NCBI GenBank assembly: GCA_900540595.1
Contig: UQGL01000001.1
Coordinates: forward strand, 62,001 to 126,000
Length of the DNA stretch: 64,000 nt
Source of the DNA: an uncultured Oscillospiraceae bacterium
GTDB taxonomy: Bacteria > Bacillota > Clostridia > Oscillospirales > Ruminococcaceae
Reading direction: 5' to 3'
Position 1 is the first letter of the stretch. Every line of letters begins with the position of its first letter. Made by a program: the position numbers and the translations under genes. The notes beneath the pieces were generated by a model. That model searched no databases. It was not told where the DNA came from and worked only from the letters and a program-made list of their open reading frames with translations. Of this stretch, positions 24,822-32,130 are shown piece after piece.

Positions 24822-24895
24822 TGGTTGGGGATGAGAGGATCGAACTCCCACGGGCGGAGTCAGAGTCCGCTGCACTACCATTATGCGAATCCCCA
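24822..24895 (-). tRNA. tRNA-Gln (CTG)
   Basis: 74 bases with encoded CCA. The acceptor TGGGGAT pairs with ATCCCCA. The anticodon arm is GCGGA-CTCTGAC-TCCGC, giving anticodon CTG (glutamine, CAG codons). The D-loop carries GGTAG. Confidence 0.92.
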
Positions 24896-24936
24896 TCGCA
24901 TTTTGTGTCTTGGGCGTCTGCCCTCAACGCTCATAT

Positions 24937-24965
24937 ATTATAGCGTGCCCCGCAGGATTTGTCAA
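24937..24965 (-). promoter_or_regulatory. Promoter of tRNA-Gln (and probably tRNA-Pro)
   Basis: Minus strand: consensus TTGACA, 17-base spacer, consensus TATAAT. It lies about 40 bases before tRNA-Gln. Confidence 0.85.
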
Positions 24966-25039
24966 CGCTTTTTTCAAAAAAACTTCAAGATTTTTAAAAA
25001 ATCTTTATCCGCCCTGCACAGCCTTTTTCTCTGCTTTCA

Positions 25040-25068
25040 TGGACATTTGCCTGCAAATGGGCTATACT
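25040..25068 (+). promoter_or_regulatory. Promoter of the CobW-like gene
   Basis: Plus strand: TGGACA, 17-base spacer, TATACT. It lies about 24 bases before the start codon. Confidence 0.6.
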
Positions 25069-25091
25069 GTTTTCCATAGGGAGGGGTGCTT

Positions 25092-26027
25092 ATGGTACAG
25101 GTCGATCTCATCACCGGGTTTTTAGGCTCCGGAAAGACAACATTTTTACGCAAATATGTACAATATCTTATCCAACAGGAACACAATGTCTGTATTCTGG
25201 AAAATGATTTCGGTGCGGTGAATGTAGATGCCATGCTGCTGCAGGACCTCATCGGGGAGCGCTGCGACATCGAAACGATCAGCGGCGGCTGCGACTGCGA
25301 CACCCATCAGCGCCGCATGCGGACCAAGCTGATCTCGATGGCGATGCGCGGCTTTGACCGGGTGGTCATCGAGCCAAGCGGCATCTTTGATGTGGACGAG
25401 TTCTATGACATCCTGCGGGACGAGCCTCTAGACCGCTGGTATGCGCTGGGCAATGTCGTTGCAATCGTGGATGCTCGGCTTGAGGACACACTCTCCCCGC
25501 AGGCAGAGTATCTGCTGGCCTCGGAGGCTGCCAGCGCCGGGCTGGTGGTCATGAGCCGCGCCCAGCAGGCAAGCTGCGCGCAGGCCGAGGCGGTGGTTGC
25601 GCATCTGAATCGCGCGCTGGCAGCCTGCCGCTGTCCCCGCCGCTTCGGTGACGATGTCCTCTGCAAAGACTGGGCCGCGCTGACCGATGCGGACTGGGAA
25701 CGCATCGACCGCTGCGGCTGGCAGCAGACAAGCTATGTCAAGCTGCACTTTGACGAGCATGAGGCGTTCACCTCGCTGTATTTTCTCGAGCTGGGCCGCA
25801 CGGCAGAACAGCTGCAGCGGGCCGCACGCACGCTGCTGCAGGGCGCAGGGTACGGCCATATCCTGCGCATCAAGGGCTTCATTCCCGACAGAGGCGGCTG
25901 GCTGGAGCTGAATGCCGCCCGGGATGCAATGACCCTGCAGCCGATCCCAAACGGTCAGGAGGTACTGATCGTCATCGGCGAAGGGCTGGATAAGGCCGCC
26001 ATCGAGGCGGTTGTAAAGCGGTTGTGA
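25092..26027 (+). CDS. CobW-like G3E-family GTPase
   Basis: 311 residues from ATG 25092, with GGGAGGGG 5 bases upstream. It has P-loop GFLGSGKTTF, the Walker B/ESG-type motif VVIEPSGIFDV, and a C-terminal CobW_C-like half (from about 215). The usual metal-binding CxCC motif of COG0523 metallochaperones reads GGCDCDTHQ here, so the last Cys is missing. It may still act as a metal chaperone using two Cys plus His/Asp. It is monocistronic between promoter and terminator; the metal is unknown. Confidence 0.85.
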   Translation: MVQVDLITGFLGSGKTTFLRKYVQYLIQQEHNVCILENDFGAVNVDAMLLQDLIGERCDIETISGGCDCDTHQRRMRTKLISMAMRGFDRVVIEPSGIFDVDEFYDILRDEPLDRWYALGNVVAIVDARLEDTLSPQAEYLLASEAASAGLVVMSRAQQASCAQAEAVVAHLNRALAACRCPRRFGDDVLCKDWAALTDADWERIDRCGWQQTSYVKLHFDEHEAFTSLYFLELGRTAEQLQRAARTLLQGAGYGHILRIKGFIPDRGGWLELNAARDAMTLQPIPNGQEVLIVIGEGLDKAAIEAVVKRL

Positions 26028-26054
26028 ATATTTATAGCACCTGAATAAATATGC

Positions 26055-26091
26055 AAAGCCCGTATCCTTCGCGTTGAGGGATACGGGCTTT
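26055..26091. terminator. Bidirectional terminator between the CobW-like gene and rep
   Basis: AAAGCCCGTATCC pairs with GGGATACGGGCTTT. It lies between the convergent CobW-like and rep genes. Confidence 0.75.
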
Positions 26092-26092
26092 G

Positions 26093-26113
26093 GTTGTTAT
26101 TCAGCGCACATTT
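26093..26113 (-). repeat. Inverted, isolated copy of the 21-bp array motif
   Basis: On the minus strand AAATGTGC-GCTGA-ATAACAAC fits the AAWTGTGC-N5-ATAACAAC consensus of the 28.2-29.3 kb array exactly. It lies 14 bases past the rep stop codon and in the opposite orientation to the array. Confidence 0.8.
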
Positions 26114-26127
26114 TGCAGACGGTGCGG

Positions 26128-28071
26128 TTATTCTTCGTCAAAAACCTTCGTCCAGTTGTACTCTTTTCTTGCAGGGCGGCCGCTGTCATTCTGGTCCCTG
26201 CTGGCAGTATACGCGCCGATCACGGCGGAGGGCATCAGCAGCGCCTTCTCGACCTCGGACTGAAAGACCAGCTTCGGATTCTTGATCTTGGGATTCTTCA
26301 TCAAATCCTTCCAGTAGGTGTCATAGTCCATCATGACCGCCATCGCCTCAAACAGAATGGTCAGGCTTTCATAGCGGGCGATGACCTTATTGAGGGCATC
26401 CAAAAACTGCATGTTGGCCTTGCCCTCCATCATGCCGTCATCCTTGCCCTTGACATTACGGCGGCAGAAGTAGGCTGTCATCTGCAGGATGTCCTCAAAG
26501 GCCTCCATCTGGCCGGTCGTCAGCCTTGCCGAGAGCGCCTCGCGGTCGATGTAGCGCAGCAGGGCTGCCGTGATTTCCTTTTTTGTCGCAGCATCGTCTG
26601 GTTCCAGCTGGTTCACCGGCTCGGCGTCCGTCTCCACAAAGTCAGTCGTCTCCACGATATCCGGCGTTTCGGGGTATTCGTCCTCCAACTCCTCCGGCAT
26701 ACCGCTCACGACATAAAGACGATAGTTTTCCAGATCCTCAAGGATCGCACGGGACAGATACGGCAGCGGCGCGCTCTTGGTGCGTGCCACCGGGATGACC
26801 TTGGCGGCATAGCGGGTCGCAGCCCCCTCAAACCAGCGGCGCAGGCCGCCGCAGTTGTCGATGACATTGTTCATCGTCTGGAAGAAATGCGCGTTGCCGC
26901 CGTCGATCATCTTGTCATTGCCGCGCGGCGTTCCGGCCATCTTGACCATGGCGCCGATGATGGTATGCACAGCCTCCATCTCATCGGCTGTCAGTTCTCG
27001 TGCCAGCTTATCCAGCTCTGCCTTGACCTCCAGCTCCTGACGCAGCATTTCCGGCGTAGCACCGTAGGAATACGGGATCGTTGTCTCAGGCACCGAAACA
27101 TACTCCAGCGTCAGGACATTCGGGTCATCGTCCAAAGTGCCGGTCTCTGCCAGCGTCAGCTTGTTTTTCTTGCTGCGCACCTTGCTCGACATGGATTTGG
27201 TGATCTCGTTCAGCTTGTCATCCGCGACCTGCTTGTCCACAGGCTCGATCGTGACGGCGATGGCAATGACGCGCTGGCGGTCTTTTTCGTAGACCTCATA
27301 GTCAAAATAAATGTCGGTGTGTCCGTTGATCTCACTTTTCGCCTTGTCCAGCACCGTGCGGCGGACATGGGCCCAGTTGGCCGCGTTGCAGTCCACCTGT
27401 TTTTTCAGCGTTTCAATGTTCCAGACGAGCGGCTCGCCCTTCTGCTTTTTCGTCAGGTAGAGATTCTGGTAGCTCTTGCACAACTCATAAATCTTCAAGC
27501 TATACTGGCTCTTCATCGGGAGCGTATAGGTGATGTTCATTGTTGTGTAGAACTCTTTAAGCTGGATCAGGTGCGGCTTGAGCGACTGATCCAGCGTCAG
27601 CACGATCTTGCCGGTGCCCTCATCGATCGTTGCGCTGGAAAGCCAGCGGAACATCGTGATTTTTTGGGTGCCTGCCAGACGGATCCACTGTACCTTGGCG
27701 TTGGCGATATCCTCGATGTTCTTTTTGACCTGCTTGTACATCGAGCCGTTGTGGGGGTCCACGCCGCAGAGCTTGAGAAACTCATAGATCGACATCTCAT
27801 AGCGGGGCAGCTCGGTATCCGACGGCTTGATCATGGCGAAAATGTGCAGCATCAGCTTTTGCTGACTCAGCGAAAGACTGTACATTGCGTTCTGGATCAG
27901 GTCGTTGGATTTCCGGACGATTGTCTGGCTGCCGCGGCCGCTGTAGGTAGCGACCGGGGCGGTGCTTTGCTTTTTGCCGTTTTTTGCGCCGGCCTTGGCC
28001 GCAGTCTTTTTGGTGCGGCCGTTTTTGCTCCCTGCCTTGGTGGCCGAGGGGGTGGGTGTGTAAGAAGCCAT
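26128..28071 (-). CDS. Rep_3-family replication initiator protein with duplicated C-terminal module
   Basis: 647 residues from ATG 28071 (MASYTPTPSATKAG), with GAGG 8 bases upstream; the frame is open above but crosses the leader. Order: basic Lys/Ala/Thr-rich tail (1-45), a Rep_3 winged-helix pair (about 50-280; IVRKSNDLIQNAMYSLSLSQ, IYELCKSYQNLYL), an acidic linker, then two related modules at about 356-416 and 514-576 sharing LT..-MEA and N.VI....L...FE patterns. Rep_3 proteins bind iterons and open plasmid origins. Here it faces a long 21-bp repeat array and has its own regulated-looking promoter. Neighbours are chromosomal (tRNAs, metabolism), so this is either an integrated replicon or a domesticated DNA-binding system. 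Confidence 0.88.
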   Translation of the reverse strand: MASYTPTPSATKAGSKNGRTKKTAAKAGAKNGKKQSTAPVATYSGRGSQTIVRKSNDLIQNAMYSLSLSQQKLMLHIFAMIKPSDTELPRYEMSIYEFLKLCGVDPHNGSMYKQVKKNIEDIANAKVQWIRLAGTQKITMFRWLSSATIDEGTGKIVLTLDQSLKPHLIQLKEFYTTMNITYTLPMKSQYSLKIYELCKSYQNLYLTKKQKGEPLVWNIETLKKQVDCNAANWAHVRRTVLDKAKSEINGHTDIYFDYEVYEKDRQRVIAIAVTIEPVDKQVADDKLNEITKSMSSKVRSKKNKLTLAETGTLDDDPNVLTLEYVSVPETTIPYSYGATPEMLRQELEVKAELDKLARELTADEMEAVHTIIGAMVKMAGTPRGNDKMIDGGNAHFFQTMNNVIDNCGGLRRWFEGAATRYAAKVIPVARTKSAPLPYLSRAILEDLENYRLYVVSGMPEELEDEYPETPDIVETTDFVETDAEPVNQLEPDDAATKKEITAALLRYIDREALSARLTTGQMEAFEDILQMTAYFCRRNVKGKDDGMMEGKANMQFLDALNKVIARYESLTILFEAMAVMMDYDTYWKDLMKNPKIKNPKLVFQSEVEKALLMPSAVIGAYTASRDQNDSGRPARKEYNWTKVFDEE

Positions 28072-28193
28072 GCTGAAAACCTCATTCTCAGGCATTGCCG
28101 CACAACACCGCAGATGGGACTTGTACGGGATGCCTTTACACGCACTGAAAAATACACATCCCAAGCCCGCAGCCATCCTGCTGCACGGGCCGG

Positions 28194-29306
28194 AAATGTG
28201 CTTTAAATAACAACAATTTTCTAAAAATCTAAAAAAGCATGCGAATTTCCCGAAAAGTATCGCGCAATTCGTTAAGCGTATAATACCAGATTGTGCGCCG
28301 GGTGTCAATTATTGTAACATTCAGCACATTTCTTTTTCCGCGCCGGAAATATGCGTTTTTTGTTTTTGGAAATTTTAGGCTATATTTATATATATTTAGA
28401 AATAAGGTATAGCTATGTCGAAAATTACAACAAAACTGTGCGGTGGATTCCAACCCTGCTGTGCGCTGTCTAACAACCGGGCTGTGTGCTGCGCTACAAT
28501 GTGCCGGCGGTAACAACGCAAAAAAATATTTTTTGTGCAAAAATTCTGCGGTCGCAATTTTGGGTAGGATTTTTGAAAAGTGTCAGGTATAACAACCACA
28601 AAAAAGAATTTTTTTGAATTGTGTTCTCTGTTACAATACCGGCGTGGAAAAGCCGCTCTGCAAAAAATGTGCTGTGTTTAACAACCCCGGAAGAAAAAAT
28701 CCTGCAGACCGGAATTGTGCTGCCGATAACAACCGCACCCTGCATACGGAAAAACTGTGCTGACCGTAACAACAGGGAATGAAAAAATACAGATTTTCCT
28801 AAAATGTGCCGCAAATAACAACACCCGAAAAAAGATTTTTTGAATTGTGCTTTGTATAACAACAATAGACCGGCGTAAAGGCGTTCTTTTTTACGAATTG
28901 TGCTGCGGATAACAACTCTGTCAAAATTCTACAAATTGTAAAATGTGCGCAGAATAACAATAGAAAAAATGGCAGAAAGCCAAAATCCCGCACGGCTGAA
29001 TTGTGCTGCCGATAACAACTGCATTATTTTCAGGTATAAAATGTGTGCTGCATAACAACACCGGGCAAGGCGGAGCAAAGCTGCAAAATGTGTGCGGGAT
29101 AACAACTCTGTCGTGGAAATCCCGACGGGAACGGCCGGATGAAATTATGCGCTGGATAACAACAGCGGGGCGGCAAACTGTGCGCGCCGCTCCAACCCGG
29201 GAGGGGGAAAATTGTGTCCCGGATAACAACGCCGAGGGGGTGCGCCGCCGCAGAATTGTGCCGTGGATAACAACAGAGCGTGAGAAAATGTGCGCGGAAT
29301 AACAAC
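28194..29306 (+). repeat. Iteron-like array: 21 direct copies of AAWTGTGC-N5-ATAACAAC
   Basis: Copies start at 28194, 28434, 28457, 28497, 28576, 28617, 28665, 28713, 28753, 28802, 28843, 28896, 28941, 28999, 29039, 29086, 29143, 29176, 29210, 29254 and 29286, all on the plus strand. Thirteen keep ATAACAAC exactly; 28434, 28576, 28617 and 29176 are the most degenerate. Start-to-start distance is mostly 32-58 bp, the spacers are unrelated, and the five central bases vary. No protein-coding frame of merit occupies 28.2-29.4 kb. The stretch 28215-28430, between the first copy and the rest, is strongly A+T-rich (TATATTTATATATATTTAG). The array lies upstream of the rep gene, as iterons do in Rep_3 plasmids. 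It is not a CRISPR: the repeats are short and degenerate and no cas genes are present. Confidence 0.85.
28280..28308 (-). promoter_or_regulatory. Promoter of rep with an internal operator-like copy of the motif
   Basis: Minus strand: consensus TTGACA, 17-base spacer, TATTAT, about 210 bases before the rep start. Plus-strand 28289-28309 is a degenerate motif copy (ATTGTGC...GTCAAT, dyad ends ATTG/CAAT) that fills the spacer and overlaps the -35. The intact copy at 28194 lies in the leader. Confidence 0.65.
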
Positions 29307-29420
29307 CCAAGTCAAGGCGTTCGGCCGGTGTGCCCTCCCCTATATGCTGGGGCGGGGCGGTCCATCCTGCCGGCAAAAGCACACTTTAGAAAAACTGCAG
29401 ATAAAAATTGTTCCCGGCGC

Positions 29421-29449
29421 TTGACAAATGCGGCGGAATCCTTTATAAT
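29421..29449 (+). promoter_or_regulatory. Promoter of tRNA-Val
   Basis: Plus strand: consensus TTGACA, 17-base spacer, consensus TATAAT, 20 bases before the tRNA. Confidence 0.88.
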
Positions 29450-29469
29450 ATCATTTGTCAATCGCACAT

Positions 29470-29546
29470 GGATGATTAGCTCAGCTGGTTAGAGCGCTGC
29501 GTTCACATCGCAGAGGTCGAGGGTTCGAGTCCCCCATCCTCCACCA
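29470..29546 (+). tRNA. tRNA-Val (CAC)
   Basis: 77 bases with encoded CCA. The anticodon arm is CTGCG-TTCACAT-CGCAG, anticodon CAC (valine, GUG codons). The T-arm reads GGGTTCGAGTCCC. The acceptor GGATGAT pairs with ATCCTCC except for a T-C mismatch at the fourth pair. Confidence 0.9.
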
Positions 29547-29547
29547 C

Positions 29548-29584
29548 AAAGCCGCAGATAGCAGTATCTGCGGCTTTTATTTTT
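29548..29584 (+). terminator. Terminator of tRNA-Val
   Basis: AAAGCCGCAGATA pairs with TATCTGCGGCTTT and runs into a T-rich tail (TTATTTTTG). Confidence 0.88.
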
Positions 29585-29692
29585 GTCAGCAAACACAGGG
29601 CGCGGCTTTTCTCCGGCCTGTGTACACGGCAAAGAAAAGCGCGCCCCAGACCGCGAAGAAGGCGGTCTGGGGCGCGCGCTTTTGTATAGGGG

Positions 29693-30847
29693 TTACTTGC
29701 TCAGCTCATCGGCCAGGGCAGCGATCTGAGCCTCGGAGGCATCGTTCAGGGCACCCTTGACGGTGACGGTGGTGTCGGCAAAGGTCAGGGCCTTGCTGTT
29801 CTCGAGCATCTTGCGCATGACCTTGGCGGCCATCGGTGCCCAAGAACCGTTCTCGATGAAGGCAACGGTGCGGTTCTGGTAGTTGCGCTCGGTCAGGTGG
29901 TTGATGAAGTCCTTCATGAAGGGGAAAACATCGGCGTTGTAGGTAGGCGTGGCCAGTACCAGCTTGCTGAAGCGGAACGCCTGCGCCACGGCCTCGGCCA
30001 TATCGCAGCGCGCCAGATCCATCGAGACGGTCTCAACGCCCTTGGCGCGCAGCGCCTCGCCCAGTCTGGCAGCGGCCTCAGCGGTGTGGCCGTAGATGCT
30101 GCTGTAGGCCACCAGCACGCCCTCCGTCTCGGGGCGATAGGCGCTCCAGGTGTCGTAGGCGGCCAGCACATCGCCCAGCTGCTCCTTGTGCAGGACGGGG
30201 CCGTGCAGGCTGCAGACGGTCTCAATGTCAAGGCCGGCGGCCTTTTTCAGCACGGTCTGCACCTGCACGCCGTACTTGCCCACGATGCCGATGAAGTAGC
30301 GGCGGGCCTCGGGCAGCCACGGCTCCTCCACATCGAGCGCACCGAACTTGCCGAAAGCGTCCGCGCTGAACAGTACCTTGTCGGCATCATCGTAGGTCAT
30401 GATGACCTCGGGCCAGTGGACCATCGGGGCAGTGACAAAATGCAGGGTGTGGCGGCCCAGCGGCAGGGTGTCCCCCTCCTTGACAACGATGCGGCGGTCG
30501 GCATAGTCGGTGCCGAAGTAGGCCTTCATCATGTTGAAGGCCTGCGCGGAGGCAACGATCGTGGTCTCCGGGTAGGCCTGCGCAAAGGCGGCCACCGAGC
30601 CGGAATGGTCCGGCTCCATGTGCTGCACGACGAAGTAGTCGGGCGCGCGCTCGCCGAGGGCAGCGGCGATCTTGGTGATCCACTCGTCGGTAAAATGGGC
30701 ATCGACGCTGTCCATGACGGCGACCTTTTCATCGCAGATCAGATAGGAGTTGTACGCCATGCCGTTGGGCACATCGTACTGGCTCTCAAACAGGTCAACA
30801 AGGTGGTCGTTGACGCCGACATACAAAATATCTTTGGTGATTTCCAT
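29693..30847 (-). CDS. fprA: A-type flavoprotein (flavodiiron protein)
   Basis: 384 residues. The beta-lactamase-like half carries the diiron ligands (HMEPDHSGS, then MVHWPEVIM, SADAFG and LHGPVLH), and the flavodoxin half starts at about 250 with VAYSSIYGHTAEAA (FMN phosphate loop). Such proteins reduce oxygen to water or NO to nitrous oxide in anaerobes. AGGAGG precedes ATG 30847. It is monocistronic; the rnf operon lies upstream on the same strand. A copy of the rep-array motif overlaps its promoter. Confidence 0.95.
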   Translation of the reverse strand: MEITKDILYVGVNDHLVDLFESQYDVPNGMAYNSYLICDEKVAVMDSVDAHFTDEWITKIAAALGERAPDYFVVQHMEPDHSGSVAAFAQAYPETTIVASAQAFNMMKAYFGTDYADRRIVVKEGDTLPLGRHTLHFVTAPMVHWPEVIMTYDDADKVLFSADAFGKFGALDVEEPWLPEARRYFIGIVGKYGVQVQTVLKKAAGLDIETVCSLHGPVLHKEQLGDVLAAYDTWSAYRPETEGVLVAYSSIYGHTAEAAARLGEALRAKGVETVSMDLARCDMAEAVAQAFRFSKLVLATPTYNADVFPFMKDFINHLTERNYQNRTVAFIENGSWAPMAAKVMRKMLENSKALTFADTTVTVKGALNDASEAQIAALADELSK

Positions 30848-30879
30848 AGCTGCAAACCTCCTGATTAATACGGTTTCCG

Positions 30880-30925
30880 GTTGTTATCTCAAGCATAGTA
30901 TAGCATATTTTTAGGAATTTGTCTC
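30880..30925 (-). promoter_or_regulatory. Promoter of the flavodiiron gene with an array-motif copy at the -10
   Basis: Minus strand: GAGACA (30920-30925), 17-base spacer, TATACT (30897-30902). The motif-like copy TATGC-TTGAG-ATAACAAC occupies 30880-30900, overlapping the -10 and the transcription start. Its right half is exact; its left half matches 4 of 5 core bases. Chance occurrence is possible. Confidence 0.45.
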
Positions 30926-30971
30926 GGTCTTTTCAAAAATAATTTGAGAAAATTTTTATTGGGCGGCATTT

Positions 30972-31185
30972 GTAGGGCGTCGGGGGTGCCGTCCTCTGCA
31001 ATATGGTTTGTAGGGAGGGGTCTTGACCCCTCCGTGCGGTGTTATTGCTGCTGCAAAGCGGCACGGACGGCATATATGCTGCACCTACGGACTTGCCGTG
31101 AGTTTGCAGTGGACGCATATATGCCGTCCACTGCAGCGTAGCGGCTGCCGCCAAGTTTTGCGGAGGGGTCAAGACCCCTCCCTAC
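30972..31185. repeat. Composite palindromic element with GTAGG/CCTAC ends
   Basis: Starts GTAGGGCGTCGGGGG and contains GTAGGGAGGGGTCTTGACCCC at 31010. It ends with the inverted partner GGGGTCAAGACCCCTCCCTAC. Inside, GGACGGCATATATGC and GCATATATGCCGTCC form another inverted pair. The block of about 214 bp is non-coding and fills most of the gap between the flavodiiron gene and rnfB. Confidence 0.7.
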
Positions 31186-31211
31186 AGAGCCGGATGAAAG
31201 CACGGGTAAAA

Positions 31212-31242
31212 CAAAAAATCTCCCCGCCTTATCGGCGGGGAG
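31212..31242 (-). terminator. Terminator of the rnf operon
   Basis: CTCCCCGCC pairs with GGCGGGGAG around a 5-base loop, followed on the minus strand by ATTTTTTG, directly after rnfB. Confidence 0.88.
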
Positions 31243-31263
31243 CGCGGGGATGCTTACCTTGGA

Positions 31264-32112
31264 TTATACGCGGGTCTTTAAGACTTCGTGCTCAGGCACG
31301 GGGGCGTCAATGGGGCGCGGGGTGCCCTCGACCCACTGGATGGCCTTCTTCGGGCACTTGGAAACGCAGGTGCCGCAGCCGTTGCACTTGGTGTAGTCGA
31401 TGGCGGCCACATTGTCCTTCAGGAAGATGGCCTCATTCGGGCAGTTGCGCACACAGAGGCCGCAGGCGATGCAGCCGACCTTGCAGGTCTTGTTGACCAG
31501 AACGCCCTTGTCCTTGTTGGAGCATTTGACCGCAGGCTGCGGGGCGATGGGCTTCATCTGGATGACATGGCGCGGGCAGACAACGGTGCAGGCTGTGCAG
31601 CCGGTGCACTTTTCGCGGTCAACGACCGCCACGCCGTTGATGACATGGATGGCGTCAAACTTGCAGGCGCGGGTGCAGTCACCCAGACCCAGACACCCAT
31701 AGGCACAGGCGCTGGGACCGCCGGCAATGCCGTTGGCAGCAGCGCAGGTCTGGATGCCCTGATAGTCAAAGCGGGTGCCGCAGTTCTCGCCGCCCGCGCA
31801 GATCACGGTGGCGCGCAGGCTGGGGCGGTCATCGGTGGCATTGCCCATGATGGTGTTGATGGCATCGGTGGCCTTATCGCCGCCCGGCGCACACTTGAAG
31901 GTGGGGGCGCCGTCCTCAACAATGGCCTTGGCGTAGTCGGCACAGCCGGCGTAGCCGCAGCCGCCGCAGTTGGCACCGGCCAGACACTCTGCAACCTGCG
32001 CAATGCGCGGGTCCTCATACACGGCCATGAATTTGGAGGCCAGCACAAGGATCACGCCGCCGGCCAGGCCCAGCACCACCACGACAACGATAGCAAATAC
32101 GATCGGGTTCAT
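31264..32112 (-). CDS. rnfB: Rnf complex subunit RnfB (multi iron-sulfur)
   Basis: 282 residues. One N-terminal membrane helix is followed by the 4Fe-4S cysteine cluster ANCGGCGYAGCADYA and then several ferredoxin-type CxxCxxCxxxC sets (CTGCTACTVVC, CIACGLCVRNC, CNGCGTCVSKC). It is the electron entry subunit taking electrons from ferredoxin. Rnf couples ferredoxin:NAD oxidoreduction to export of Na+ or H+. It is the last gene of rnfCDGEAB. Confidence 0.96.
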   Translation of the reverse strand: MNPIVFAIVVVVVLGLAGGVILVLASKFMAVYEDPRIAQVAECLAGANCGGCGYAGCADYAKAIVEDGAPTFKCAPGGDKATDAINTIMGNATDDRPSLRATVICAGGENCGTRFDYQGIQTCAAANGIAGGPSACAYGCLGLGDCTRACKFDAIHVINGVAVVDREKCTGCTACTVVCPRHVIQMKPIAPQPAVKCSNKDKGVLVNKTCKVGCIACGLCVRNCPNEAIFLKDNVAAIDYTKCNGCGTCVSKCPKKAIQWVEGTPRPIDAPVPEHEVLKTRV

Positions 32113-32130
32113 TCTCTTTATTCCCCTTTC

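Noticed and set aside
29254..29274. DnaA box (GTTATCCACG on the minus strand) marking the main chromosomal origin
   Set aside because: It is one array copy in which the variable centre happens to read GTGG. No dnaA, dnaN or cluster of true boxes is present; the rpsF-ssb-rpsR group alone does not show oriC proximity.
28434..29300. Short open frames across the repeat array
   Set aside because: They encode repeated Asn/Thr or Ile/Val fragments dictated by the motif and have no ribosome sites.
28194..29306. CRISPR array
   Set aside because: Repeats are only 21 bp with five variable central bases, several copies are strongly degenerate, spacing ranges from 23 to 79 bp, and no cas genes are in the window.
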